Below are positions 23,754 to 32,498 of a stretch of DNA of 64,000 nt, piece by piece (position 1 is the stretch's first letter; the number at the start of each line of letters is the position of its first letter). The notes under the pieces were generated by a model that was not told the origin of the DNA, made no database searches, and was given only the letters and a program-made list of their open reading frames with translations. The position numbers and the translations under genes are program-made. The stretch is from [Clostridium] colinum. GTDB lineage: Bacteria > Bacillota > Clostridia > Lachnospirales > CAG-274. The DNA is taken from contig NZ_OW712331.1 of assembly GCF_940677205.1 (NCBI RefSeq), positions 1,426,001-1,490,000 of the forward strand, in the 5' to 3' direction.

Positions 23754-25616
23754 CTAAATTTCATAATCGCCTATTTCTTCTTCTAAACTTTTATAAAATC
23801 TATTCCATAGTTTCATTTTTATATCACTACTTAATTTTTTAGGTCTTTTTTCTTGTCTTTCTAATATAACTTGTCTGTTGTGTTCTTTATCTCCTAATCC
23901 AAATATTTTATTAAAAAACCAATTAGATAAATCTGGGGCATAAAATATTATATTTTCCCCATCTTTTAATACAAGAGTATTAGGACGTTTTATTTTTTCT
24001 ACCTCCTTGTAATTAAGAAGAGGTCTTTCTACATAGCTTGTGCTAGAAGTAAAACTACCTTTACCGTTACTTTCTGTAACATTTAAAACAGTGTAAGTAC
24101 CAAGTCTTTCGCTAACTTCTCGTAAAGTTTCTGTATCTTTACTACGTAAATATATTAAGGTTTCGGCATTATCTTTTAAGACTCTTGCTACATCTTCATC
24201 ATATACACTTTTTAATTGAGCAAAACTTTGTATAAATAAATTAAATCTTATGCCATACCCTGCCGATACCGTCATTTTACTTTCCATACCATTAATAGCA
24301 GGATAGTTTCCAAACTCATCAAGATTAAAATTAACTCTTCTTTCCAACCTATTACCATTAGCTTTAGCATTTTTTATAAGCGAGTTATAATACTGACTTA
24401 TAAAAAGCCCCGCTAGTGAATTATAAGTTTGCTTTTGGTCAGGTAGTATAATAAATATAGCTCTTTTTTTACTGCTATCATTTATATTAAAATCTGTTTG
24501 CTTGCTCATTTCATAAATAAATGGACTTGCAAACAACCTTAAAGTTGATAATGCCGATGTAAAAAAGCTACCTCTAGTCTTTTCAGGTGCTACAAGGGAT
24601 ATACTAGCTTTCATTTTTGCAGGGTGGTCATCAGGTAATTCTTGTATGTACTTATTAAGTGGTATTTTACCATTTTCATCGGATATACACATTTTAGATA
24701 AAAAGTTATATACATTTGTTAAATTTTGATATTCAGGCTTATCTTTGTTTTCTATAACTATAAGAAGTATTGCAAAAGCTAATATAGATTTTTCTCCATT
24801 TTCCCAAATAGGCTCATTACTTCCTTTTTGTACTAACATATCTACTATATCTTCTACACTATCAATAGCCCTTGTCATATCGCCCTCGTTCACATAGTCA
24901 ATTACATTTTGTAAAAAGTTATAGCTATTACTTTTTTCAGGCTCTTCAAAATCAAGTGCTATTACCTCATAACCTAAATTTTTTAAAAACTCATTTGTAT
25001 AACAAAATAATTCTCCTTTAGGGTCGGATAAAATCATATTTTCCCCTGCTAATCCTTGTATGCCTATTGTTTGTAAAAGTACAGTTCTACCTTTACCACT
25101 TCTTGTAGCTCCTAGTATTATTGAGTGTGTATCATCATCATTATAATAAATTTTTTCTTTGCCGTTTTCTTTACATAAACCTAGAGAAATACCACCTTTT
25201 TCAAATTTATATTTTTCAAAAATTTCTTCAGATATTTTTCTATCTGCAAGTAATAATCGTATCATTTTGTTATCTTCTATCACATTGTAGCTAAATTTTT
25301 TTTCTATTTCTTCTTTTTCTAAAAACCAACTAGAGCCATATTGAAATTTATTTTTTATAGGTTTTGGTATAAAAATACCATCCATTATTTCAATATTTAC
25401 TTCATCATATTTTAAATATCTTCTATCACTTTCACTAAGCCAATACCCAACAAATATAGTTATTAAAATAGTTGAACTTAAAAAAAGCAAAATATTCATA
25501 TCGTTTATAATAATAAGCTTACCTAAAAATACTTTGCTAAATGCCATTGTTATTAATAATGCTAATGGTATACTAAGTGTTAGAGCATAACCTAAAATTT
25601 TAAACCACTTTTTCAT
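23754..25616 (-). CDS. VirD4/TraG type IV coupling protein
   Basis: 620 residues. Two N-terminal membrane helices (about 8-60), Walker A 'GATRSGKGRTV' (about 169), 'ILSDPKGELF' downstream, and Walker B 'NFNLDEFGNYP' (about 410), all characteristic of TraG/VirD4. It brings the relaxase-DNA complex to the channel. The gene overlaps the preceding ssb by 17 bases. Its C-terminus is acidic ('EEEIGDYEI'), recalling the tails of other element proteins. Confidence 0.92.
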   Translation of the reverse strand: MKKWFKILGYALTLSIPLALLITMAFSKVFLGKLIIINDMNILLFLSSTILITIFVGYWLSESDRRYLKYDEVNIEIMDGIFIPKPIKNKFQYGSSWFLEKEEIEKKFSYNVIEDNKMIRLLLADRKISEEIFEKYKFEKGGISLGLCKENGKEKIYYNDDDTHSIILGATRSGKGRTVLLQTIGIQGLAGENMILSDPKGELFCYTNEFLKNLGYEVIALDFEEPEKSNSYNFLQNVIDYVNEGDMTRAIDSVEDIVDMLVQKGSNEPIWENGEKSILAFAILLIVIENKDKPEYQNLTNVYNFLSKMCISDENGKIPLNKYIQELPDDHPAKMKASISLVAPEKTRGSFFTSALSTLRLFASPFIYEMSKQTDFNINDSSKKRAIFIILPDQKQTYNSLAGLFISQYYNSLIKNAKANGNRLERRVNFNLDEFGNYPAINGMESKMTVSAGYGIRFNLFIQSFAQLKSVYDEDVARVLKDNAETLIYLRSKDTETLREVSERLGTYTVLNVTESNGKGSFTSSTSYVERPLLNYKEVEKIKRPNTLVLKDGENIIFYAPDLSNWFFNKIFGLGDKEHNRQVILERQEKRPKKLSSDIKMKLWNRFYKSLEEEIGDYEI

Positions 25617-25962
25617 CGTCTACTTCCTTATTTTCATTATTTTCTTTTTTATCTAACAATTCAATTTCTTCTACAATAAATTCAGTAAAAGTTTTAGTTT
25701 TGTTATTTTCATCTTTCCAAGTCCTATTTTTTAAATAACCTATCACAGCTATTTTTTTACCTTTTGTACAATATTTACTTATAAATTCTGCTATTTTACC
25801 AAAGGCTACAAAATTAACAAAATCTACATCAGGTTCATTTTCTTTTTTATATTTTCTTTGCACTGCTAAAGAAAAATTAAGTATAGCAATAGGTTCTACA
25901 CTTTGAGAATATTTAATATCTGGATTATCAGTAAGTCTACCACTAAAAATTGTTTTATTCAT
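25600..25962 (-). CDS. ssb: Single-stranded DNA-binding protein (120 aa)
   Basis: Starts 'MNKTIFSGRLTDNPDIKYSQS' and continues as one OB fold with 'VDFVNFVAFGKIAEFISKYC KGKKIAVIG'-type strands. The C-terminus is acidic but ends 'DDEKVV' rather than the DIPF tip of chromosomal SSB. It sits just ahead of virD4 in the transfer operon, so it may coat transferred DNA. Three SSB-like genes exist in this window; this one is element-borne. Confidence 0.85.
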   Translation of the reverse strand: MNKTIFSGRLTDNPDIKYSQSVEPIAILNFSLAVQRKYKKENEPDVDFVNFVAFGKIAEFISKYCTKGKKIAVIGYLKNRTWKDENNKTKTFTEFIVEEIELLDKKENNENKEVDDEKVV

Positions 25963-25978
25963 TTTAAAATTGCTCCTC

Positions 25979-26131
25979 CTATTTCTTTATTATTTTTAAC
26001 TTTCCACTTATTTTGTGTAAAATTTCCATTTCTGTTGATGTGTTTTTAATAAGCCACCAGTTTTTAGGGTTTAGTTTTTTAGTTTCTAAAAACTTCCTTT
26101 GTCTTTCTGTTAATTTTCTACCGTTTTTCAT
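25979..26131 (-). CDS. DUF6906-like small protein (50 aa)
   Basis: GAAAGGAGG precedes the ATG, and the stop overlaps the ribosome binding site of the ssb gene. The sequence 'GRKLTERQRKFLETKKLNPKNWWLIKNT' followed by 'LHKISGKLKIIKK' matches my recollection of the DUF6906 family of small basic proteins common in Clostridia mobile elements. Probably a nucleic-acid-associated protein; no experimental role known to me. Confidence 0.7.
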   Translation of the reverse strand: MKNGRKLTERQRKFLETKKLNPKNWWLIKNTSTEMEILHKISGKLKIIKK

Positions 26132-26162
26132 AATTCACCTCCTTTCAAAAATTTTTAGATAT

Positions 26163-26198
26163 AAAAAAGCACTCTAACTAAAAGAACACCTTTTTTAT
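26163..26198 (-). terminator. Intrinsic terminator of the LRV gene
   Basis: Minus strand AAAAAAGGTGTTCT and AGAGTGCTTTTTT form an imperfect stem ending in a T-run. It separates the gene at 26209 from the ssb-virD4 operon. Confidence 0.6.
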
Positions 26199-26208
26199 TT
26201 TTGTTTTA

Positions 26209-27594
26209 TTACATTTCCATTTCTTCAACTTGCTCTAATATTTCTTGTTGTAGGCTTTCAAATATTTTATTAGCTAAATTACTTACCTTTTCCAAATATT
26301 CTTTTTTTGCATAGCTATTTTCTAATAATATAGGTTTTTCATTTTTACTAAAATCAAGTTTATAAGCACCAATTATTTTTTCTTCACTGTCTTTTATAGG
26401 AAATATTGCATTACCTTTCTCATCTGCATACATTTCTTTATTTTTAAACATTTCTAATAAATTATTTTTTCTTATATCTGTTTTTAAAAGTAATTTTTGA
26501 TATAGCTCGTTACTTTTCTCTTTTGACAGTTCAGGTTTTTCAAAAACATTATTTATAGGATGATTTTTATTTTTAAATGCTAGTTTTCTATTTTCATCTG
26601 TTGTTTTTAAATTACTAGATATTTTCTCCAATAGCTCTCTTGGAGCATTTTTATTTTTAGCTATACATCCTATTATTTCATCATCTTTAATATTTTTATT
26701 ATAGATTTCATTTAATTTTTCAATAGACATATTTTTGTGCTTTATAGCTTCTAATTTAATAAACTTATCTTTGTCATTTATTAAAATATTTAATGCTTCA
26801 ACAGATATATTTTCATTTTCTAATAACAATTCTTTTAATTTTAAATCACTATTTTTAGCTAATTTTATAAATGTTTGGTTATCTAAGTTTTTATTTAATG
26901 CTAAAATTCTTAATACTTTAATATCTTCTGTTTTTGATAAATCTTTTAGTATACTTATAGGAGTTTCATTATTTTTTGCAAGCACCAATATATCTTTATC
27001 TGTTAAATTAAACTGTTGATTAAGATTTTCTTTCTCTTTTTCCTCAGTCTTTAATAAATTTTCAAACTTATATTTTAAAATACCAATTTCTAATTCAATC
27101 TGTTTTGCCAATTCATTTAATACGTTTTTTATATTTTCTAGTAATAATTTTACTACATCTTTATATTGTTGTTTTTGTGAATTGTTATAGTTTGTGTTTT
27201 CATCTATTTCATTAATGAAATTATCTTCTATTTTTTCTAGCTCCTTTTTTGTAGTATGTATATCATTTAATATACAATTAGAGTTTTTTATATCACTTAC
27301 TATTGTATTTTCATTTGTATATTTTATCTTCTCATAGTCAATAAACCACTCATTTATTTTATTATCAATGCTAGCTAAATCATTTATTAGCTCATTAGAC
27401 ATAACTTCTACATACTCATCTATTTCTTCCTTAACATTTACTTCCTTACCAAAATCATTTAATATTGTGCTATCCCAACTTAAATCTTTATTTTGCGTTA
27501 TATCTTTTAATACATTTAATATTTTTTCTTTTAAAGTATTCTTATAAAAATCTTCATACTTTCCAATTAATACGTCATTTTTCAATTCTTCCAT
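26209..27594 (-). CDS. Coiled-coil/LRV-repeat protein with DUF3991-like module (461 aa)
   Basis: Three parts: a charged helical N-terminus (1-195); LRV-type repeats (about 196-335, e.g. 'DILVLAKNNETPISILKDL', 'SVEALNILIND'); and a C-terminal module (about 355-445) with 'LLEMFKNKEMYADEKGNAIF' and 'IIGAYKLDF'. That module recurs in the proteins at 29339 and 30597. It ends in the acidic tail 'EQVEEMEM'. Directly downstream of the relaxase gene, 8 bases away. Probably a relaxosome-associated scaffold or a protein transferred with the DNA; function unproven. Confidence 0.6.
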   Translation of the reverse strand: MEELKNDVLIGKYEDFYKNTLKEKILNVLKDITQNKDLSWDSTILNDFGKEVNVKEEIDEYVEVMSNELINDLASIDNKINEWFIDYEKIKYTNENTIVSDIKNSNCILNDIHTTKKELEKIEDNFINEIDENTNYNNSQKQQYKDVVKLLLENIKNVLNELAKQIELEIGILKYKFENLLKTEEKEKENLNQQFNLTDKDILVLAKNNETPISILKDLSKTEDIKVLRILALNKNLDNQTFIKLAKNSDLKLKELLLENENISVEALNILINDKDKFIKLEAIKHKNMSIEKLNEIYNKNIKDDEIIGCIAKNKNAPRELLEKISSNLKTTDENRKLAFKNKNHPINNVFEKPELSKEKSNELYQKLLLKTDIRKNNLLEMFKNKEMYADEKGNAIFPIKDSEEKIIGAYKLDFSKNEKPILLENSYAKKEYLEKVSNLANKIFESLQQEILEQVEEMEM

Positions 27595-27602
27595 AAAGCT
27601 TC

Positions 27603-28871
27603 CTACCTTTCATTTTCCCAATCTATTTGTGATTTGTTTTCTAGTTTTTTAGCTAATTCCTTTTTAGCTTCTATACTATCTACATTTTGCTTTTTAATAT
27701 TTTTATTTTTACTTTCATTTTTGGTCATGAAATTAATTAAGTTTGTTACTAGTCCTAATATTTCTTGTCTTTCAAAATTTTTTTGTTGTTCTTCTATTTC
27801 TTTCTTTGTCTTTTCAAACTCCTCCTTTCTAATGTTAAATTCTTTTTTATTTATTTTTTTACAAATATTTAATATTTGATTTCCTGTAAAAGTTAATAAT
27901 TCATTTTCTGCAGATTTTACACTTTTACTTATATATTTATCATCTTTAATACTAAACTCTGTTATATCTTTTATAGACTGTATGTAATTAGAAAAACTTT
28001 TTCTTACTTCTATATCACTAGCTAATATTTTTTTACTTATAACATTTATTTCATTTTTGATATTTTCAGGCATAAAGGCATAATTTAACCTACCCGTTTT
28101 GGGTAGGTCTTTTCTTAATAAATATATATCTTTCATTATTTCCCTAATATATTTTTTAGATAAGTCTATATTAAATATTTTATTTTCATTTAAATCACTA
28201 TCTAATGATTTTAACTCTTCAGTATATTTTTTATATTCTTCATCACTTATTTCAAAAAATGGGTCTATTTCTTTTATTATATTTTTTATAAAAGCTTTAA
28301 AATCTTCTTTATTTTTGTTTTTACTATTATAAAAATTTTGTAGTTCATCTTTAAAAACATAATTTGTTAATTCTGTTCTTATTTTAGCAAGATTACTCTT
28401 AGATATATTTGTTCTTAATATCTCTTGATTTTTGTCCCAAGCCATAAAATGTATATGTGGATGTCCTTTTTCCATATGTACAGAACAAACATACTCAAAA
28501 TTTTCTATTTTTATTCCCATTTGTTTGGCTAACTTACTTGAATTATTTTTAATAAGTTGTTCCCATTTTTCTCTATCATCAAAGCCTTTTTTAAGTGCAT
28601 CTTTCTCTGTTAATGATATTACACATTTATAAAAGGTTGTTTTATTTTTTGACTTTTCTTTAATATGATTTTTTATTAAATTAAACTGGTTTATATCCCC
28701 AAAACTACTGTATCCTAATTCCGATACTTTGCCAAAACAACAAAAATCTTGCCCTTTATTAAGTACTGCTCTAGGTCGCTTACATATATAAGCAAAATGA
28801 TTTACATTTAACTTAGGAGTTTTGCTTTTATTAGGGTGATTAAATTTAATTTTAAATACTATATTTTTCAT
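27603..28871 (-). CDS. Relaxase, MobL/MOBP-related
   Basis: 422 residues. The N-terminal half contains the metal-binding motif 'HMEKGHPHIHFMAWD' (about residue 132-146), and a start with conserved 'NHFAYICKRPRAV' and 'CCFGKVSELGYSS', which I associate with MobL-type relaxases of Firmicutes conjugative plasmids. The second half is charged and helical. A relaxase nicks oriT and stays bound to the 5' end of the transferred strand; the candidate nic site is at 30430/30431. Encoded after an RHH-like accessory gene. Confidence 0.85.
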   Translation of the reverse strand: MKNIVFKIKFNHPNKSKTPKLNVNHFAYICKRPRAVLNKGQDFCCFGKVSELGYSSFGDINQFNLIKNHIKEKSKNKTTFYKCVISLTEKDALKKGFDDREKWEQLIKNNSSKLAKQMGIKIENFEYVCSVHMEKGHPHIHFMAWDKNQEILRTNISKSNLAKIRTELTNYVFKDELQNFYNSKNKNKEDFKAFIKNIIKEIDPFFEISDEEYKKYTEELKSLDSDLNENKIFNIDLSKKYIREIMKDIYLLRKDLPKTGRLNYAFMPENIKNEINVISKKILASDIEVRKSFSNYIQSIKDITEFSIKDDKYISKSVKSAENELLTFTGNQILNICKKINKKEFNIRKEEFEKTKKEIEEQQKNFERQEILGLVTNLINFMTKNESKNKNIKKQNVDSIEAKKELAKKLENKSQIDWENER

Positions 28872-28885
28872 AATATCACTTACTT

Positions 28886-29284
28886 TTATTTTAAATTTTC
28901 ATCTTTAGAAGTAATATATGCATAACCTTTTTTCTTACTTTCAATTAACGCTTGTTCTAAAGTTTTTCTATATATAGGGTCAACTAACTTATTTAATGTT
29001 TCACCTAAAGCAAAATGACTACTAGCACTCATTATAGCTCCTTTTGAAGATATAGCTATAAGTCTATTCATATATGGGTTTAAACTATTTTCTATTTCTT
29101 CATTTATCATTTCTCTTAAAAAATCTATTTCATCTTTATATGAATTTATAGCAAGTCCTTTATTTATAAATTCACGTATTGCCATAGATATGTTACCATT
29201 ATAATATTTATTAGCATATTTCTCTAATTGTTCTTTTTTGTTTTTAGGTATCTTTATACCTATAAACTCTAATTGTTCTTTCAT
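28886..29284 (-). CDS. RHH-like relaxosome accessory protein (132 aa)
   Basis: The first 45 residues ('IGIKIPKNKKEQLEKYANKY', then 'NISMAIREFINKGL') have the strand-helix-helix pattern of ribbon-helix-helix DNA-binding proteins, as in MobC-type accessory factors. The rest is helical. It lies 14 bases before the relaxase gene and has a good AAGGAG site. It probably binds oriT and helps load the relaxase. Confidence 0.7.
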   Translation of the reverse strand: MKEQLEFIGIKIPKNKKEQLEKYANKYYNGNISMAIREFINKGLAINSYKDEIDFLREMINEEIENSLNPYMNRLIAISSKGAIMSASSHFALGETLNKLVDPIYRKTLEQALIESKKKGYAYITSKDENLK

Positions 29285-29311
29285 ATAAAATTACTCCTTA
29301 ATTTTGAGTAT

Positions 29312-29338
29312 AAAAAAAGCATTTCTTTAAGAAATGCC
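29312..29338 (-). terminator. Intrinsic terminator of the gene at 29339
   Basis: Minus strand GCATTTCTT and AAGAAATGC form a 9-bp stem followed by a run of T; it separates the coiled-coil gene from the relaxase operon. Confidence 0.85.
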
Positions 29339-30283
29339 TTAAAACTCTTGCTCATAATCTTTTTCTTGTTCTTTATATTTTTCTTTTACAACTTTTATAC
29401 TTTCAAAAACTATATTTGATAAATGTTCTGCTCTATGTAAGTCTCCTTGTTTCCAAAACTTAGGTTTTTTGATTTTATCATTACAATTAACATCTAATTC
29501 AAATGCTCCTATTACTTGCCCTGTTATATTTTTTATTGGAAATATAGCATTACCATTTTCATCTGCATATATGTCATTATTTTTAAACATATTTACAATC
29601 TCATTTTTATTTAGATTACTATTTCTCAAAAGTTTTTGATATAATTTATTATTATCTCCTTGTTCTAAACTTAAATCTAAGTATACATCTTTTGTATTAA
29701 TACTTTTACTTTTAAACTCTTTTATTTCTTCCTCTAATTTTAAAATTTTATCTTTTAACTCTTTATTATCTCGCTCAAGCATCGCTATTTGAATTTCTTT
29801 TTTCGTATATTTTTCTGTAAGCAAAATTATATTATTTATTGAATCACTTATTGGTATATCTTGTTTATCAATTTCTTTTCTTATAGATTTTTCTTCTTGT
29901 GTTATTTTAAGTATTTCATCTACATTTTTTCTAAGATTTCCATTTTCATTTAGCAAGTCTTTTATTTCTTTATGTCCTTTTGCAAGATTTCCATTTTCAC
30001 TTAGTAAATCTTTTATTTCTTTATGTCCTTTTGCAAGATTTCCATTTTCACTTAGTAAATCTTTTATTTCTTTATGTCCTTTTGCAAGATTTCCATTTTC
30101 ACTTAGTAAATCTTTTATTTCTTTATTTTCTTTTCTAAGATTTCCATCTTCACTTAGCAAATTTTTTATTTCTTTATGTCCCTCATTTAAAGTATTATGT
30201 GAAATTAAAACACCTGCTATCCAATTAAAAAATTTTGCCATAACCATAACTCCTAAAATTACTAATATTATTTTTAAAAACAT
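29339..30283 (-). CDS. Membrane-anchored coiled-coil protein with 17-residue repeats and DUF3991-like module (314 aa)
   Basis: N-terminal membrane helix (1-18), then about five tandem 17-residue units of the form 'KEIKDLLSENGNLAKGH' (about 35-118), a coiled coil, and a C-terminal module 'IVNMFKNNDIYADENGNAIF ... VIGAFELD' shared with the genes at 26209 and 30597. Ends 'DYEQEF'. A paralogue without the module is at 3327-3839. It is the gene closest to the left side of oriT. A membrane-tethered scaffold for the relaxosome is my guess. Confidence 0.6.
   Translation of the reverse strand: MFLKIILVILGVMVMAKFFNWIAGVLISHNTLNEGHKEIKNLLSEDGNLRKENKEIKDLLSENGNLAKGHKEIKDLLSENGNLAKGHKEIKDLLSENGNLAKGHKEIKDLLNENGNLRKNVDEILKITQEEKSIRKEIDKQDIPISDSINNIILLTEKYTKKEIQIAMLERDNKELKDKILKLEEEIKEFKSKSINTKDVYLDLSLEQGDNNKLYQKLLRNSNLNKNEIVNMFKNNDIYADENGNAIFPIKNITGQVIGAFELDVNCNDKIKKPKFWKQGDLHRAEHLSNIVFESIKVVKEKYKEQEKDYEQEF
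29930..30180. repeat. 51-bp in-frame tandem repeats
   Basis: Four to five 51-bp units inside the coiled-coil gene; the central three are virtually identical, the outer ones have diverged. Near-identity at synonymous positions points to recent slippage or unequal recombination, so copy number may vary between strains. Confidence 0.9.
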
Positions 30284-30376
30284 TTTATTTACCTCCTAAT
30301 TTTACAAAATTAAATATTTAAAGTCAATATTTTATGGTTTAACAAAAATTTTACACATATACTTAATGTTTAACCG

Positions 30377-30477
30377 TTGAACACTAGTGTTCAAGCTGTT
30401 TTTAGGCGTTTGGTAAAACGCCTTATCCTGCCTTACCACCTAAAAGGTGTCTTAGATGGGGTAAACCCCTAACCCCC
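30377..30477 (+). other. oriT: Candidate origin of transfer (oriT)
   Basis: The 312-base gap 30284-30596 has a GC-richer core unlike its surroundings. In order: an 18-bp perfect palindrome TTGAACACTAGTGTTCAA (30377-30394); an inverted repeat AGGCGTTT/AAACGCCT (30404-30411/30416-30423); then TTATCCTGCC (30424-30433), which contains the ATCCTG|C nic consensus of MOBP relaxases, 7 bases after the repeat; then hairpins CACCT/AGGTG and GGGGTAAACCCC. Nicking would fall between 30430 and 30431. The relaxase operon lies just to the left. Assigned by motif and context only. Confidence 0.7.
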
Positions 30478-30596
30478 TAATACAAAAAAAGAAAAAACAT
30501 AATTTAAATCTCTAAAAAAGTCTTTAGCATATTAATTAATTATTTTAACATTTTATTATATTATAATCTCCATATGCTTTAAATTATCTACTCATA

Positions 30597-32492
30597 TTAT
30601 ATCTCCATTTCTTCTACTTGTTCTATTTCTAAACTACTATTTATATTTTTATATATATAGGTAGCAAAATTTATTATTTTATCTTCTTGTTCTTTAGGTA
30701 TATATGTATTTTCTAATCTTTTTAATTGTGGACTTTTATTATAAATATCTAATGAATATCCTCCTATATTTTTACCATCTTCATTTTTAACTAAAAAAAC
30801 CATATTTCTATCAACATCTTGATAAATATGGTTATATTTAAACATTTGTACTAACTTTTGTTTTGGTATATTAGTTTTTCTCAATAAAAAAGAATATAAT
30901 TCTTCATTATCTCCTTTTTCTTTAGTTATAAAAGAACTTTTTATATAATCATCTTTTAAAAACTCTTTATAATTATCTTTATTCCATTCTTCAACTCCTA
31001 TTTTTATGTTATAATTTTCTTCTTTATTTTTTAATTGCTTATAAATTAAGCTATTTTTGTCTTTAGCTTGTTTATAAAATTCTGTATTAGGGTCTACACA
31101 TAAAAATATACTTTCTAAATTTTTATTATCATTTATAATACAATCAATATTATCTAAATTTTCTATATGGTTTGTATAACCTGTATTAACTTTTTTCATC
31201 ATATATAAGGGGCTTACTATATCATTATATAAAAAGACTGAATCACTTTTATTATCTAACGCTTTAAAAATTAAAGGTTTTTCTACACTTTTATCTAATA
31301 AAGTTAAATTACTATATTCTTTATTATAAATATCCCATTCATAACCTCCTATATTTTCATCTTTCTCATTTTTTATTAATAAAATTGCTTTATTATCCTG
31401 TGTTTCTACCAATCTATCATTTCTAAATAGAAATTTCATATTATTATTATCTATCATCATATTAATTGTATAATTTCGTATATTATCTTGATTTTCTAAT
31501 ACTTTAGGTACTAAAAATGGTTTGTCATCTACATATTTTATATAGTTATTAAATTTAATATTTTTATCTACTTCTTTATCTTTTAAATAATCTTGCCAAG
31601 TTTGATTTAAGTCTTTATTTTTCACATTAACTATTTCTATCTTATAATCATTACCATAATGTCTATATAGCTTATTTCTATCTCTTATACCTGACTTATC
31701 ATTATCTAAAAACAATACAATCTCTTTTATATTTTTATTATCTTGTAAAAAATTATCCATAGATTTAAAAGATAAACAACCTAAAGATACTCTATTAGCA
31801 TCTCTCCAATTGCCTCCTAAATGTTTTGATATACTTGCGTGAGTAAGTAAATCAATAACCCCTTCAAATACATAAACTCTATCACTATTTGATTTTCCAT
31901 TTATTCTAAATCCAAATTCTTTATCACTATTTTTACAATCACCTTTATAATTACTATTAGTTAGTGTGCTTCTTTTCATTGCATATTTAGGTACATTATC
32001 TTTATCCATACCTAAAAATACGATGTTATGTTTATCTTTACTTTCATATATATTACCACTTTTTATTAAACTATTTACTATTTCAATATCTATTTTTCTA
32101 GTTTGAGTTAAATATGCAATAGCTCTTTTATTATCTTCATTTTTTTCAGGTAAAATTAAATCTCCTTTTTCTTCTTTTAATACTTCTTTAGATACTTTAC
32201 CTTTATTGCTAGAATTAATATAGCTTGTTATACTTTTTCCATTTAAAGTCTTTATTGTCTCGACAAGTGTCTTTCCTTCATAGTATTGTAAAAACTGTAT
32301 AGTAGATCCACCTACATTTCTACTATTCCAAAAGAAAGTATTTTTTAATGGGTTGATTCTCATACTATCGTGTTCTTCAAGTGTATATTCATTAGTACCA
32401 ACCTTTTTTAATTTATACCCATTAGAAATTAGATAGTCTAGTAGCTCTACTTGGCTTGCCTTTTCATATTCTTCTTGAGTAAATCCTGCCAT
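30597..32492 (-). CDS. DUF3991/toprim primase-like protein (631 aa)
   Basis: N-terminal DUF3991-like region (to about 190, with 'GNIYESKDKHNIVFLGMDKD'), then a toprim domain: the Glu in 'VYVFEGVIDLL' (about 208) and the acidic pair in 'IVLFLDNDKSG' (about 260). Two further DUF3991-like modules follow (about 340-400 and 560-620). No zinc finger is seen at the N-terminus. Such proteins are thought to prime complementary-strand synthesis on transferred DNA. First gene to the right of oriT. Ends with the acidic tail 'EQVEEMEI'. Confidence 0.75.
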   Translation of the reverse strand: MAGFTQEEYEKASQVELLDYLISNGYKLKKVGTNEYTLEEHDSMRINPLKNTFFWNSRNVGGSTIQFLQYYEGKTLVETIKTLNGKSITSYINSSNKGKVSKEVLKEEKGDLILPEKNEDNKRAIAYLTQTRKIDIEIVNSLIKSGNIYESKDKHNIVFLGMDKDNVPKYAMKRSTLTNSNYKGDCKNSDKEFGFRINGKSNSDRVYVFEGVIDLLTHASISKHLGGNWRDANRVSLGCLSFKSMDNFLQDNKNIKEIVLFLDNDKSGIRDRNKLYRHYGNDYKIEIVNVKNKDLNQTWQDYLKDKEVDKNIKFNNYIKYVDDKPFLVPKVLENQDNIRNYTINMMIDNNNMKFLFRNDRLVETQDNKAILLIKNEKDENIGGYEWDIYNKEYSNLTLLDKSVEKPLIFKALDNKSDSVFLYNDIVSPLYMMKKVNTGYTNHIENLDNIDCIINDNKNLESIFLCVDPNTEFYKQAKDKNSLIYKQLKNKEENYNIKIGVEEWNKDNYKEFLKDDYIKSSFITKEKGDNEELYSFLLRKTNIPKQKLVQMFKYNHIYQDVDRNMVFLVKNEDGKNIGGYSLDIYNKSPQLKRLENTYIPKEQEDKIINFATYIYKNINSSLEIEQVEEMEI

Positions 32493-32498
32493 AAACTA

